Source: Fistularia commersonii (Eukaryota > Chordata > Actinopteri > Syngnathiformes > Fistulariidae). Taken from it: a DNA stretch of 64,000 bases. The position numbers and the translations under genes were made by a program. Where the stretch lies: the NCBI GenBank assembly GCA_037954325.1, contig JBBMNZ010000072.1, forward strand, positions 1-64,000, written 5' to 3'. Numbering within the stretch: position 1 is the first letter of the stretch; each line of letters begins with the position of its first letter. The notes below the pieces were generated by a model. That model was not told where the DNA came from. It searched no databases and worked only from the letters and a program-made list of their open reading frames with translations. Positions 39,853 to 53,523 of this stretch are shown in pieces.

Positions 39853-42800
39853 TAATGAATTTCATCAAGCTGGTTTCTGCTGTTGAAATATGTTGTTTAG
39901 GACATGATATGCACAATATATGTCAAATTAAGTGTAATCCCTTCACAAGTTCAAAAGACATAGCCATTCGTTCAAAAACTGCTTATCTTATCGGGTTGAA
40001 GCGTTTATGATTGAGAGTGGAAATAACTTATGGATTTAATCAAGCTGGTTTCTGCTGTTGAAATATGTTGTTTAGGACATGATTCTGCAGAACACATGTC
40101 AAATTCAGTGTAATCCAGCGACAAGATCAAAAGATATAGCCATTCGTGCAAAAAGTGCTTATCTCACCGAGTTGAAGCGTTTTTGATTAGGAGTGGAAAT
40201 AACTTTTGAATTTCATCAAGCTGGTTTCTGTTGTTGAAATATGTTGTTTAGAACATGTTTTTGCACAATATATGTCAAATTCAGTGTAATCCCTTCATAG
40301 GTTCAAAAGATATCGCCAGTCGTTCCAAAAGAACTTATCTCACCGAGTTGAAGCGTTTTTGATTAGGAGTGGAAATAACTAATGAATTTCTACAAGCTGG
40401 TTTTTGCTGTTGAAATATGTTGTTTAGGACATGATTCTGCACAATATATGTCAAATTCAGTGTAATCCCTTCACAAGTTCAAAAGATATAGCCATTTGTT
40501 CAAAAAGTACTTATCTCACCGAGTTGAAGCGTTTTTTATTAGGAGTGGATATAACTAATGAATTTCATCAAGCTGGTTTCTGCTGTTGAAATATGTTGTT
40601 TAGAAAATGTTTCTTTCACAATATATGTCAAATTCAGTGTAATCCCTTCATAGGTTCAAAAGATATCGCCAGTCGTTCCAAAAGAACTTATCTCACCGAG
40701 TTGAGGCGTTTTTGATTCGGAGTGGAAATAACCAATGAATTTCATCAAGCTGGTTTCTGCTTTTGAAATATGTTTTTTAGGATATGATTCTGCACAATAT
40801 ATGTCAAATTTAGTGTAATCACATCACAGGTTCAAAATATATAGCCATTCGTTCAAAAACTGCTTATCTTATCGGGTTGAAGGGTTTTTGATTAGGAGTG
40901 GAAATAACTGATGGATTTCGTCAAGCTGGTTTCTGCTGTTGAAATATGTTGTTTAGGACATGATTCTGCAAAACACATGTCAAATTAAGTGTAATCCAAC
41001 GATAAGATCAAAAGATATAGCCATTCGTTCAAAAATTGCTTATCTCACCAAGTTGAAGAGTTTTTGATTAGTATTGGAAATAACTAATGAATTTCATCAA
41101 GCTGCTTTCTGCTATTGAAATATGTTGTTTAGGACATGATTCTGCACAATATATGTCAAATTCGTGTGAGCCCAATACAGGTTGAAAGGATATAGCCATT
41201 CGTTCAAAACGTGCTTATGAGACTGAGTTGAAGAGTTTTTCATTAGGAGTGCAAATAGCTAATGAATTTCATCAAGCTGGTTCCTGCTGTTGAAATATGT
41301 TGTTTAGGACATGATTCTGCACAAAATATGTCAAATTCAGTATAATCCAGCGACAAGTTCAAAAGATATTGCCATTCGATCAAAAAGTGCTTATCTCACC
41401 GAGTTGAAGCGTTTTTGATTAGTATTGGAAATAACTAATGAATTTCATCAAGCTGGTTTCTGCTGTTGAAATATGTTGTTTAGAACATGTTTCTGCACAA
41501 TATATGTCAAATTCAGTGTAATCCCTTCATAGGTTCAAAAGATATCGCCAGTCGTTCCAAAAGAACTTATCTCACCGAGTTGAGGCGTTTTTGATTCGGA
41601 GTGGAAATAACCAATGAATTTCATCAATCTGGTTTCTGCTGTTGAAATATGTTGTTTAGGACATGATTCTGCAAAACACATGTCAAATTCAGTGTAATCC
41701 AGCAATAAGATCAAAAGATATAGCCATTCGTGGAAAAAGTGCTTATCTCACCGAGTTGAAGCGTTTTTGATTCGGAGTGGAAATAACTAATGAATTTCAT
41801 CAAGCTGGTTTCTGCTGTTGAAATATGTTGTTTAGGAAAAGATTCTGCACAATATATGTCAAATTCAGTGAAATCCATCACAGGTTCAAAAAAAATAGCC
41901 ATTCATTCAAAAATTGCTTATCTCACCAAGTTGAAGAGTTTTTGATTAGTATTGGAAATAACTAATGAATTTCATCAAGCTGGTTTCCGCTGTTGTAATT
42001 TATTGTTTAGGACCTGATTCTGGACAATATATGTCAAATTCAGTGTAATCCCTTCACAAGTTCAAAAGATATAACCATTCGTTCAAAAAGTACTGGGTTG
42101 AAGCGTTTTTGATTAGGAGTGGAAATAACTTTTGAATTTCATCTAGCTGGTTTCTGCTGTTGAAATATGTTGTTTAGGACATGATTCTGCACAATATATG
42201 TCAAATTTAGTGAAATCCCATTACAGGTTCGAAGGATATAGCCATTCGTCCAAAAAGTACTTATGTCCCCAAGTTGAAGAGTTTTTGATTAGTATTGGAA
42301 ATAACCAATGAATTACGTCAAGCTGGTTTCTGCTGTTGAAATATGTTGTTAGGTCAAGATTCTGCACAATATATGTCATATCCATCAAAAGTCCAAAAGA
42401 TTTAGCCATTCGTTCAAAAAGTGCTTAACTCACCGAGTTGAGACGTTTCTGATTAGGAGTGTAAATAACTAATGAATTTCATCAAGCTGGTTTCTGCTGT
42501 TGAAATACGTTGTTTAGGACATGATTCTGCACAATATATGTCAAATTCTTGTGAGCCCAATACAGGTTGAAAGGATATAGCCATTCGTTCAAAACGTGCT
42601 TATGAGACTGAGTTGAAGAGTTTTTCATTAGGAGTGCAAATAGCTAATGAATTTCATCAAGCTGGTTCCTGCTGTTGAAATATGTTGTTTAGGACATGAT
42701 TCTGCACAAAATATGTCAAATTCAGTATAATCCAGCAACAAGTTCAAAAGATATTGCCATTCGATCAAAAAGTGCTTATCTCATCGAGTTGAAGCATTTT

Positions 42801-45800
42801 TGAATCGGAGTGGAAATAACTTTTGAATTTCATCACGCTGGTTTTTGCTGTTGAAATATGTTTTTTAGGACATGATCCTGCACAATATATGTCAAATTCA
42901 GTGTAATCCCTTCATACGTTAAAAAGATATCGCCATTCGTTCAAAAAGTACTTATCTCACCGAGTTGAAGAGTTTTTGATTAGTATTGGAAATAACTTTT
43001 GAATTTCATCAAGCTGGTTTCTGCTCTTGAAATTTGTTGTTTAGGACATGATTCTGCACAATATACGTCAAATTCTTGTGAGCCCATTACAGGTTGAAAG
43101 GATATAGCCATCCGTTCAAAACGTGCTTATGAGACCGAGTTGAAGCGTTTTTGATTAGGAGTGGAAATAACTAATGGATATTATCAAGCTGGTTTCTGCT
43201 GTTGAAATATGTTGTTATGACATAATTCTGCACAATATATGTAAAATTAAGTGTAATCCCTTCACAAGTTCAAAAGATATAGCCCATCGTTCAAAAAGTA
43301 CTTATCTCACCGAGTTGAAGCGTTTTTGATTAGGAGTGGAAATAACTTTTGAATTCCATCACGCTGGTTTTTGCTGTTGAAATATGTTGTTTAGGACATG
43401 ATTTTGCACAATATATGTCAAATTCAGTGTAATCCCTTCATACGTTAAAAAGATATCGCCATTCGTTCAAAAAGTACTTATCTCACCGAGTTGAAGCATT
43501 TTTGATTAGGAGTGGAAATAACTAATGAATTTCATTAAGCTGGTTTCTGCTGTTGAAATATGTTGTTTAGGATATGATTCTGCAAAATATATGTCAAAGT
43601 CAGTGTGATCCCTTCACATGTTCAAAGGATATAGCCATTCGTTCAAAAAAGGACTTATCTCACCGAGTTGAAGCGTTTTTGATTAGGAGTGGAAATAACT
43701 AATGAATTTCATCAAACTGGTTTCCGCTGTTGTAATTTATTGTTTAGGACCTGATTCTGGACAATATATGTCAAATTCAGTGTAATCCCTTCACAAGTTC
43801 AAAAGATATAACCATTCGTTCAAAAAGTACTGGGTTGAAGCGTTTTTGATTAGGAGTGGAAATAACTTTTGAATTTCATCTAGCTGGTTTCTGCTGTTGA
43901 AATATGTTGTTTAGGACATGATTCTGCACAATATATGTCAAATTTAGTGAAATCCCATTACTGGTTCAAAGGATATAGCCTTTGGCCCAAAAGTACTTAT
44001 GTCACCAAGTTGAAGAGTTTTTGATTAGTATTGGAAATAACCAATGAATTACGTCAAGCTGGTTTCTGCTGTTGAAATATGTTGTTTAGGATATGATTCT
44101 GAAAAATATATGTCAAAGTCAGTGTGATCCCTTCACATGTTCAAAGGATATAGCCATTCGTTCAAAAAGGACTTATCTCACCGAGTTGAAGCGTTTTTGA
44201 TTAGGAGTGGAAATAACTAATGAATTTCATCAAACTGGTTTCTGCTGTTGAAATATGTTGTTTAGGACATGATTCTGCACAATATATTTCCCATTCAGTG
44301 TAATCCCTTCACAAGTTCAAAAGATATAGCCATTCCTTCAAAAAGTACTTTCTCACCGAGTTGAAGCGTTTTTGATTAGGAGTGGAAATAACTTTTGAAT
44401 TTCATCAAGCTGTTTTCTGCTGTTGAAATATGTTGTTTAGGATATGATTCTGCACAATATATGTCAAATTCAGTGTAATCCCTTCATAGGTTAAAAAGAT
44501 ATCGCCATTCGTTCAAAAACTGCTTATCTTATCGGGTTGAAGCGTTTTTGATTGAGAGTGGAAATAACTAATGGATTTAATCAAGCTGGTTTCTGCTGTT
44601 GAAATATGTTGTTTAGGACATGATTCTGCACAACACATGTCAAAATCATTGTAATCCAGCGACAAGATCAAAAGATATAGCCATTCGTGCAAAAAGTGCT
44701 TATCTCACCGAGTTGAAGCAATTTTGATTAGGAGTGGCAATAACTAATGAATTTCATCAAGTAGATTTCTACTGTTGAAATATGTTGTTTAGGACAGGAT
44801 TCTGCACAATATATGTCAAATTCAGTGTAATCCCTTCACAAGTTCAAAAGATATAGCCATTCGTTCAAAAAGTGCTTATCTCACCGAGTTGAGACGTTTC
44901 TGATTAGGAGTGGAAATAACTAATGAATTTCATCAAGCTGGTTCCTGCTGTTGAAATATGTTGTTTAGGACAAAATTCTGCACAAAATATGTCAAATTCA
45001 GTATAATCCAGTGACAAGTTCAAAAGATATAGCCGTTCAATCAAAAAGTGCTTATCTCATCGAGTTGAAGCATTTTTGATTAGTATTGGAAATAACTTTT
45101 GAATTTCATCAAGCTGGTTTCTGCTCTTGAAATTTGTTGTTTAGGACATGATTCTGGACAATATATTTCAAATTCAGTGTAATCCCTTCTCATGTTCAAA
45201 AGATATCGCCATTCGTTCAAAAAGTACTTATCTCACCGAGTTGAAGCATTTTTGATTAGGAGTGGAAATAGCTAATGAATTTCATCAAGCTGGTTTCTGC
45301 TGTTGAAATATGTTCTTTAGGACATGATTCTGCACAATATATGTCAAATTCAGTGAAATCCCATCACAGGTTCAAAAGATATAGCCATTCGTTCAAAAAT
45401 TGCTTATCTCACCAAGTTGAAGAGTTTTTGATTAGGAGCGGAAATAACTAATGAATTTCATCAAGCTGGTTTCTGCTGTTGAAATATGTTGTTTAGGACA
45501 TGATTCTGCAAAATATATGTCAAATTCTTGTGAGCCCATTACAGGTTGAAAGGATACAGCCATCCGTTCAAAACGTGCTTATGAGACCGAGTTGAAGCGT
45601 TTTTGATTAGGAGTGGAAATAACTAATGGATATTATCAAGCTGGTTTCTGCTGTTGAAATATGTTGTTTATGACATAATTCTGCACAATATATGTCAAAT
45701 TAAGTGTAATCCCTTCACAAGTTCAAAAGATATAGCCATTCGTTCAAAAAGTACTTATCTCACCAAGTTGAAGCGTTTTTGATTAGGAGTGGAAATAACT

Positions 45801-46250
45801 TTTGAATTTCATCACGCTGGTTTCTGCTGTTGAAATATGTTGTTTCGGACATGATTCTGCACAATATATGTCAAATTCAGTGTAATCCCTTCATATGTTC
45901 AAAAGATATCGCCATTCGTTCAAAAAGTACTTATCTCACCGAGTTGAAGCATTTTTGGATTCGGAGTGGAAATAATCTATGAATTTCATCAAGCTGGTTT
46001 CTGCTGTTGAAATATGTTTTTTAGGATATGATTCTGCACAATATATGTCAAATTTAGTGTAATCACATCACAGGTTCAAAAGACATAGCCATTCGTTCAA
46101 AAACTGCTTATCTTATCGGGTTGAAGCGTTTTTGATTAGGAGTTAAAATAACTTTTGAATTTCATCAAGCTGGTTTCTGCTGTTGAAATATGTACTTTAG
46201 GACATGATTCTGCACAATATATGTCAAATTCAGTGAAATCCAATCACAGG
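39853..46250. repeat. Sixth domain: rearranged satellite with short monomers
   Basis: Satellite only. About 40,001-41,420 is the partner of 28,053-29,810, with two monomers missing. Short monomers occur near 42,091 and 43,828 (9-base deletion), 42,370 (11-base deletion) and 39,905 (GACATGATATGC, a small loss). A class cassette including GTGAGCCCATTAC and ATGGATATTATC monomers appears near 43.06-43.3 kb and again near 45.5-45.7 kb. Nothing else is seen. Confidence 0.8.
41952..42350. repeat. 399-bp segment with 9-base deletion, duplicated at 43,689-44,087
   Basis: The segment contains GCTGTTGTAATTTATTG with GGACCTGATTCTGG, then AAAAAGTACTGGGTTGAAG, in which nine bases (around TATCTCACC) are missing compared with the normal monomer, and then CATCTAGCTGG. 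All of these recur at 43,689-44,087 with an offset of 1,737 bp. Sharing the same unusual deletion (near 42,091 and 43,828) shows common descent of the two segments. Confidence 0.85.
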
Positions 46251-46254
46251 TTCA

Positions 46255-47575
46255 AAAGATATAGCCATTCGTGCAAAAAGTGCTTATCTCACCGAGTTGA
46301 AGCAATTATGATTAGGAGTGGCAATAACTAATGAATTTCATCAAGTAGATTTCTGCTGTTGAAATATGTTGTTTAGGACATGATTCTGCACAATATATGT
46401 CAAATTCAGTGTAATCCCTTCACAAGTTCAAAAGATACAGCCATTCGTTCAAAAAGTGCTTATCTCACCGAGTTGAAGCGTTTTTGATTAGGAGTGGAAA
46501 TAACTTTTGAATTTCATCAACCTGGTTTCTGCTGTTGAAATATGTTGTTTAGAACATGTTTTTGCACAATATATGTCAAATTCAGTGTAATCCCTTCATA
46601 GGTTCAAAAGATATCGCCAGTCGTTCCAAAAGAACTTATCTCACAGAGTTGAAGCGTTTTTGATTAGGAGTGGAAATAACTAATGAATTTCATCAAGCTG
46701 GTTTCTGCTGTTGAAATATGTTTTTTAAGATATGATTCTGCACAATATATGTCAAATTTAGTGTAATCACATCACATGTTCAAAAGATATAGCCATTCGT
46801 TCAAAAACTGCTTATCTTATCGGGTTGAAGCGTTTTTGATTAGGAGTGGAAATAACTGATGGATTTCGTAAAGCTGGTTTCTGCTGTTGAAATATGTTGT
46901 TTAGGACATGATTCTGTAAAACACATGTCAAATTCAGTGTAATCCAGCGATAAGATCAAAAGATATAGCCATTCGTGAAAAAAGTGCTTATCCTACCGAG
47001 TTGAAGCGTTTTTGATTCGGAGTGGAAATAACTAATGAATTTCATCAAGCTGGTTTCTGCTGTTGAAATATATTTTTTAGGACAAGATTCTGCACAAAAT
47101 ATGTCCAATTCAGTATAATCCAGTGACAAGTTCAAAAGATATAGCCATTCGATCAAAAAGTGCTTATCTCACCGAGTTGAAGCATTTTTGATTCGGAGTG
47201 GAAATAACTAATGAATTTCATCAAGCTGGTTTCTGCTGTTGAAATATGTTTTTTAGGATATGATTCTGCACAATATATGTCAAATTTAGTGTAATCACTT
47301 TACAGGTTCAAAAGACATAGCCATTCGTTCAAAAACTGCTTATCTTATCGGGTTGAAGCGTTTTTGATTGAGAGTGGAAATAACTAATGGATTTAATCAA
47401 GCTGGTTTCTGCTGTTGAAATATGTTGTTTAGGACATGATTCTGCAGTACACATGTCAAATTCAGTGTAATCCAGCGACAAGATCAAAAGATATAGCCAT
47501 TCGTGCAAAAAGTGCTTATCTCACCGAGTTGAAGCAATTTTGATTAGGAGTGGCAATAACTAATGAATTTCATCA
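46255..47575. repeat. 7-8 monomer segment repeated at +3,519 bp (49,775-51,094)
   Basis: Shared markers are GAAGCAATTATGATTAGG (near 46,303 and 49,822), GATACAGCCATTC (near 46,434 and 49,953), CATCAACCTGG (near 46,514 and 50,033) and GAAATATATTTTTTAGG (near 47,065 and 50,584). The offset is 20 monomers minus one base. The match breaks near 47,575, where this copy has AAGTATATTTCTACTG and the other has AAGCTGGTTTCTGCTG. Confidence 0.8.
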
Positions 47576-48089
47576 AGTATATTTCTACTGTTGAAATATG
47601 TTGTTTAGGACAGGATTCTGCACAATATATGTCAAATTCAGTGTAATCCCTTCACAAGTTCAAAAGATATAGCCATTCGTTCAAAAAGTGCTTATCTCAC
47701 CGAGTTGAAGAATTTTTGATTAGGAGTGGAAATAACTAATGAATTTCAACAAGCTGGTTTCTGCTGCTGAAATATGTTGTTTAGGATATGATTCTGCACA
47801 ATATATGTCAAAGTCAGTGTGATCCCATTACAGGTTCAAAGGATATAGCCATTTGTTCAAAAAGGACTTATCTCACCGAGTTGAAGCGTTTTTGATTAGG
47901 AGTGGAAATAACTAATGAATTTCATCAAGCTGGTTTCTGCTGTTGAAATATGTTGTTTAGGATATGATTCTGCACAATATATGTCAAATTCAGTGTAATC
48001 CCTTCACAAGTTCAAAAGACATAGCCATTCGTTCAAAAAGTGCTTATCTCACCGAGTTGAAGCATTTTTGATTAGGAGTGGAAATAGCT

Positions 48090-50766
48090 AATGAATTTCA
48101 TCAAGCTGGTTTCTGCTGCTGAAATATGTTGTTTAGGATATGATTCTGCACAATATATGTCAAATTCAGTGTAATCCCTTCACAAGTTCAAAAGACATAG
48201 CCATTCGTTCAAAAACTGCTTATCTTATCGTGTTGAAGCGTTTTTGATTGAGAGTGGAAATAACCGATGGATTTCGTAAAGCTGGTTTCTGCTGTTGAAA
48301 TATGTTGTTTAGGACATGATTCTGCAAAAAACATGTCAAATTCAGTGTAATCCAGCGATAAGATCAAAAGTTATAGCCATTCGTGAAAAAAGTGCTTATC
48401 TCACCGAGTGGGAGAGTTTTTGATTCGGAGTGGAAATAACTAATGAATTTCATCAAGCTGGTTTCTGCTGTTGAAATATGTTTTTTAGGACAAGATTCTT
48501 CACAATATATGTCAAATTCAGTTAAATCCATCACAGGTTCAAAAAATATAGCCATTCGTTCAAAAATTGCTTATCTCACCAAGTTGAAGAGTTTTTGATT
48601 AGTATTGGAAGTAACTAATGAATTTCATCAAGCTGGTTTCTGCTGTTGAAATTTGTTGTTTAGGACATGATTCTGGACAATATATGTCAAATTCAGTGTA
48701 ATCCCTTCGCAGGTTCAAAAGATATAGCCATTCGTTCAAAAAGTACTTATCTCACCGGGTTGAAGCGTTTTTGATTAGGAGTGGAAATAACTTTTGAATT
48801 TCATCTAGCTGGTTTCTGCTGTTGAAATATGTTGTTTAGGATATGATTCTGCACAATATATGTCAAAGTCAGTGTGATCCCATTACAGGTTCAAAGGATA
48901 TAGCCATTCGTTCAAAAAGGACTTATCTCACCGAGTTGAGGCGTTTGTGATTAGGAGTGGAAATAACTAATGAATTTCATCAAGCTGGTTTCTGCTGTTG
49001 AGATATGTTGTTTAGAACATGATTCTGCACAATATATGTCCAATTCAGTGTAATCCCTTCATAGGTTCAAAAGAAATCGCCAGTCATTCCAAAAGAACTT
49101 ATGTCACCGAGTTGAAGCGTTTTTGATTCTGAGTGGAAATAACCAATGAATTTCATCAAGCTGGTTTCTGCTGTTGAAATATGTTGTTTAGGACATGATT
49201 CTGCACAATATATGTCAAATTCAGTGTAATCCCTTCATAGGTTCAAAAGAAATCGCCAGTCATTCCAAAAGAACTTATGTCACCGAGTTGAGGCGTTTTT
49301 GATTCTGAGTGGAAATAACCAATGAATTTCATCAAGCTGGTTTCTGCTGTTGAAATATGTTGTTTAGGATATGATTTTGAACAATATATGTCAAATTTAG
49401 TGTAATCACATCACAGGTTCAAAAGATATAGCCATTCGTTCAAAAAGTGCTTATCTCACCGAGTTGAAGCGTTTTTGATTAGGAGTGGAAATAACTTTTG
49501 AATTTCATCAAGCTGGTTTCTGCTGTTGAAATATGTTGTTTAGAACATGATTCTGCACAATATATGTCCAATTCAGTGTAATCCCTTCATAGGTTCAAAA
49601 GAAATCGCCAGTCATTCCAAAAGAACTTATGTCACCGAGTTGAGGCGTTTTTGATTCTGAGTGGAAATAACCAATGAATTTCATCAAGCTGGTTTCTGCT
49701 GTTGAAATATGTTGTTTAGGACAAGATTCTGCACATCACATGTCAAATTCAGTGTAATCCAGCGACAAGATCAAAAGATATAGCCATTCATGCAAAAAGT
49801 GCTTATCTCACCGAGTTGAAGCAATTATGATTAGGAGTGGCAATAACTAATGAATTTCATCAAGTAGATTTCCAGTGTTGAAATATGTTGTTTAGGACAT
49901 GATTCTGCACAATATATGTCAAATTCAGTATAATCCCTTCACAAGTTCAAAAGATACAGCCATTCGTTCAAAAAGTGCTTATCTCACCGATTTGAAGCGT
50001 TTTTGATTAGGAGTGGAAATAACTTTTGAATTTCATCAACCTGGTTTCTGCTGTTGAAATATGTTGTTTAGAACATGTTTTTGCACAATATATGTCAAAT
50101 TCAGTGTAATCCCTTCATAGGTTCAAAAGATATCGCCAGTCGTTCCAAAAGAACTTATCTCACAGAGTTGAAGCGTTTTTGATTAGGAGTGGAAATAACT
50201 AATGAATTTCATCAAGCTGGTTTCTGCTGTTGAAATATGTTGTTTAGGACATGATTCTGCACAATATATGTCAAATTCAGTGTAATCCCTTCACAAGTTC
50301 AAAAGATATAGCCATTCGTTCAAAAACTGCTTATCTTATCGGGTTGAAGCGTTTTTGATTAGGAGTGGAAATAACTGATGGATTTCGTAAAGCTGGTTTC
50401 TGCTGTTGAAATATGTTGTTTAGGACATGATTCTGTAAAACATATGTCAAATTCAGTGTAATCCAGCGATAAGATCAAAAGATATAGCCATTCGTGAAAA
50501 AAGTGCTTATCTCACCGAGTTGAAGCGTTTTTGATTCGGAGTGGAAATAACTAATGAATTTCATCAAGCTGGTTTCTGCTGTTGAAATATATTTTTTAGG
50601 ACAAGATTCTGCACAAAATATGTCCAATTCAGTATAATCAAGTGACAAGTTCAAAAGATATAGCCATTCGATCAAAAAGTGCTTATCTCACCGAGTTGAA
50701 GCATTTTTGATTCGGAGTGGAAATAACTAATGAATTTCATCAAGCTGGTTTCTGCTGTTGAAATAT
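48090..50766. repeat. Higher-order unit copy 1, offset 3,167 bp
   Basis: Positions about 48,090-50,766 match 51,257-53,933 at 3,167 bp (18 monomers minus 1). Markers are CACCGAGTGGGAGAG (near 48,403 and 51,570), GATTCTTCACAATATATG (near 48,495 and 51,662), CATCTAGCTGG (48,802 and 51,969) and GCACATCACATGTC (near 49,730 and 52,897). A third partial copy begins near 54,952. Differences are rare, for example AAAAGTTATAGCC versus AAAAGATATAGCC. Confidence 0.85.
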
Positions 50767-53463
50767 GTTTTTTAGGATATGATTCTGCACAATATATGTC
50801 AAATTTAGTGTAATCACATTACAGGTTCAAAAGACATAGCCATTCGTTCAAAAACTGCTTATCTTATCGGGTTGAAGCGTTTTTGATTGAGAGTGGAAAT
50901 AACTAATGGATTTAATCAAGCTGGTTTCTGCTGTTGAAATATGTTTTTTAGGACATGATTCTGCAGAACACATGTCAAATTCAGTGTAATCCAGCTACAA
51001 GATCAAAATATATAGCCATTCGTGCAAAAAGTGCTTATCTCACCGAGTTGAAGCAATTTTGATTAGGAGTGGCAATAACTAATGAATTTCATCAAGCTGG
51101 TTTCTGCTGTTGAAATATATTTTTTAGGACAAGATTCTGCACAAAATATGTCCAATTCAGTATAATCCAGTGACAAGTTCAAAAGATATAGCCATTCGAT
51201 CAAAAAGTGCTTATCTCACCGAGTTGAAGCATTTTTGATTCGGAGTGGAAATAACTAATTAATTTCATCAAGCTGGTTTCTGCTGCTGAAATATGTTGTT
51301 TAGGATATGATTCTGCACAATATATGTCAAATTCAGTGTAATCCCTTCACAAGTTCAAAAGACATAGCCATTCGTTCAAAAAGTGCTTATCTTATCGTGT
51401 TGAAGCGTTTTTGATTGAGAGTGGAAATAACTGATGGATTTCGTAAAGCTGGTTTCTGCTGTTGAAATATGTTGTTTAGGACATGATTCTGCAAAAAACA
51501 TGTCAAATTCAGTGTAATCCAGCGATAAGATCAAAAGATATAGCCATTCGTGAAAAAAGTGCTTATCTCACCGAGTGGGAGAGTTTTTGATTCGGAGTGG
51601 AAATAACTAATGAATTTCATCAAGCTGGTTTCTGCTGTTGAAATATGTTTTTTAGGACAAGATTCTTCACAATATATGTCAAATTCAGTTAAATCCATCA
51701 CAGGTTCAAAAAATATAGCCATTCGTTCAAAAATTGCTTATCTCACCAAGTTGAAGAGTTTTTGATTAGTATTGGAAGTAACTAATGAATTTCATCAAGC
51801 TGGTTTCTGCTGTTGAAATTTGTTGTTTAGGACATGATTCTGGACAATATATGTCAAATTCAGTGTAATCCCTTCGCAGGTTCAAAAGATATAGCCATTC
51901 GTTCAAAAAGTACTTATCTCACCGGGTTGAAGCGTTTTTGATTAGGAGTGGAAATAACTTTTGAATTTCATCTAGCTGGTTTCTGCTGTTGAAATATGTT
52001 GTTTAGGATATGATTCTGCACAATATATGTCAAAGTCAGTGTGATCCCATTACAGGTTCAAAGGATATAGCCATTCGTTCAAAAAGGACTTATCTCACCG
52101 AGTTGAGGCGTTTGTGATTAGGAGTGGAAATAACTAATGAATTTCATCAAGCTGGTTTCTGCTGTTGAGATATGTTGTTTAGAACATGATTCTGCACAAT
52201 ATATGTCCAATTCAGTGTAATCCCTTCATAGGTTCAAAAGAAATCGCCAGTCATTCCAAAAGAACTTATGTCACCGAGTTGAGGCGTTTTTGATTCTGAG
52301 TGGAAATAACCAATGAATTTCATCAAGCTGGTTTCTGCTGTTGAAATATGTTGTTTAGGACATGATTCTGCACAATATATGTCAAATTCAGTGTAATCCC
52401 TTCATAGGTTCAAAAGAAATCGCCAGTCATTCCAAAAGAACTTATGTCACCGAGTTGAGGCGTTTTTGATTCTGAGTGGAAATAACCAATGAATTTCATC
52501 AAGCTGGTTTCTGCTGTTGAAATATGTTGTTTAGGATATGATTTTGAACAATATATGTCATATTTTGTGTAATCACATCACAGGTTCAAAAGATATAGCC
52601 ATTCGTTCAAAAAGTGCTTATCTCACCGAGTTGAAGCGTTTTTGATTAGGAGTGGAAATAACTTTTGAATTTCATCAAGCTGGTTTCTGCTGTTGAAATA
52701 TGTTGTTTAGAACATGATTCTGCACAATATATGTCCAATTCAGTGTAATCCCTTCATAGGTTCAAAAGAAATCGCCAGTCATTCCAAAAGAACTTATGTC
52801 ACCGAGTTGAGGCGTTTTTGATTCTGAGTGGAAATAACCAATGAATTTCATCAAGCTGGTTTCTGCTGTTGAAATATGTTGTTTAGGACAAGATTCTGCA
52901 CATCACATGTCAAATTCAGTGTAATCCAGCGACAAGATCAAAAGATATAGCCATTCATGCAAAAAGTGCTTATCTCACCGAGTTGAAGCAATTATGATTA
53001 GGAGTGGCAATAACTAATGAATTTCATCAAGTAGATTTCCAGTGTTGAAATATGTTGTTTAGGACATGATTCTGCACAATATATGTCAAATTCAGTATAA
53101 TCCCTTCACAAGTTCAAAAGATACAGCCATTCGTTCAAAAAGTGCTTATCTCACCGATTTGAAGCGTTTTTGATTAGGAGTGGAAATAACTTTTGAATTT
53201 CATCAACCTGGTTTCTGCTGTTGAAATATGTTGTTTAGAACATGTTTTTGCACAATATATGTCAAATTCAGTGTAATCCCTTCATAGGTTCAAAAGATAT
53301 CGCCAGTCGTTCCAAAAGAACTTATCTCACAGAGTTGAAGCGTTTTTGATTAGGAGTGGAAATAACTAATGAATTTCATCAAGCTGGTTTCTGCTGTTGA
53401 AATATGTTGTTTAGGACATGATTCTGCACAATATATGTCAAATTCAGTGTAATCCCTTCACAA

Positions 53464-53492
53464 GTTCAAAAGATATAGCCATTCGTTCAAAA
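53464..53492. other. Internal direct repeat GTTCAAAA, 21 bp apart (example copy)
   Basis: GTTCAAAA occurs at 53,464-53,471 and 53,485-53,492, start to start 21 bp, or two helical turns. The pair is present in most monomers. A T tract (GCGTTTTT) follows about 30 bases after the second A run in the majority form. The spacing puts A/T tracts roughly in phase with the helix, as in curved DNA. It may also be a relic of an older, shorter repeat. Confidence 0.5.
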
Positions 53493-53523
53493 ACTGCTTA
53501 TCTTATCGGGTTGAAGCGTTTTT

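Noticed and set aside
42221..42409. Minus-strand open frame of 62 codons with a different peptide
   Set aside because: It arises where a short monomer with an 11-base deletion shifts the frame. It lies wholly inside satellite sequence.
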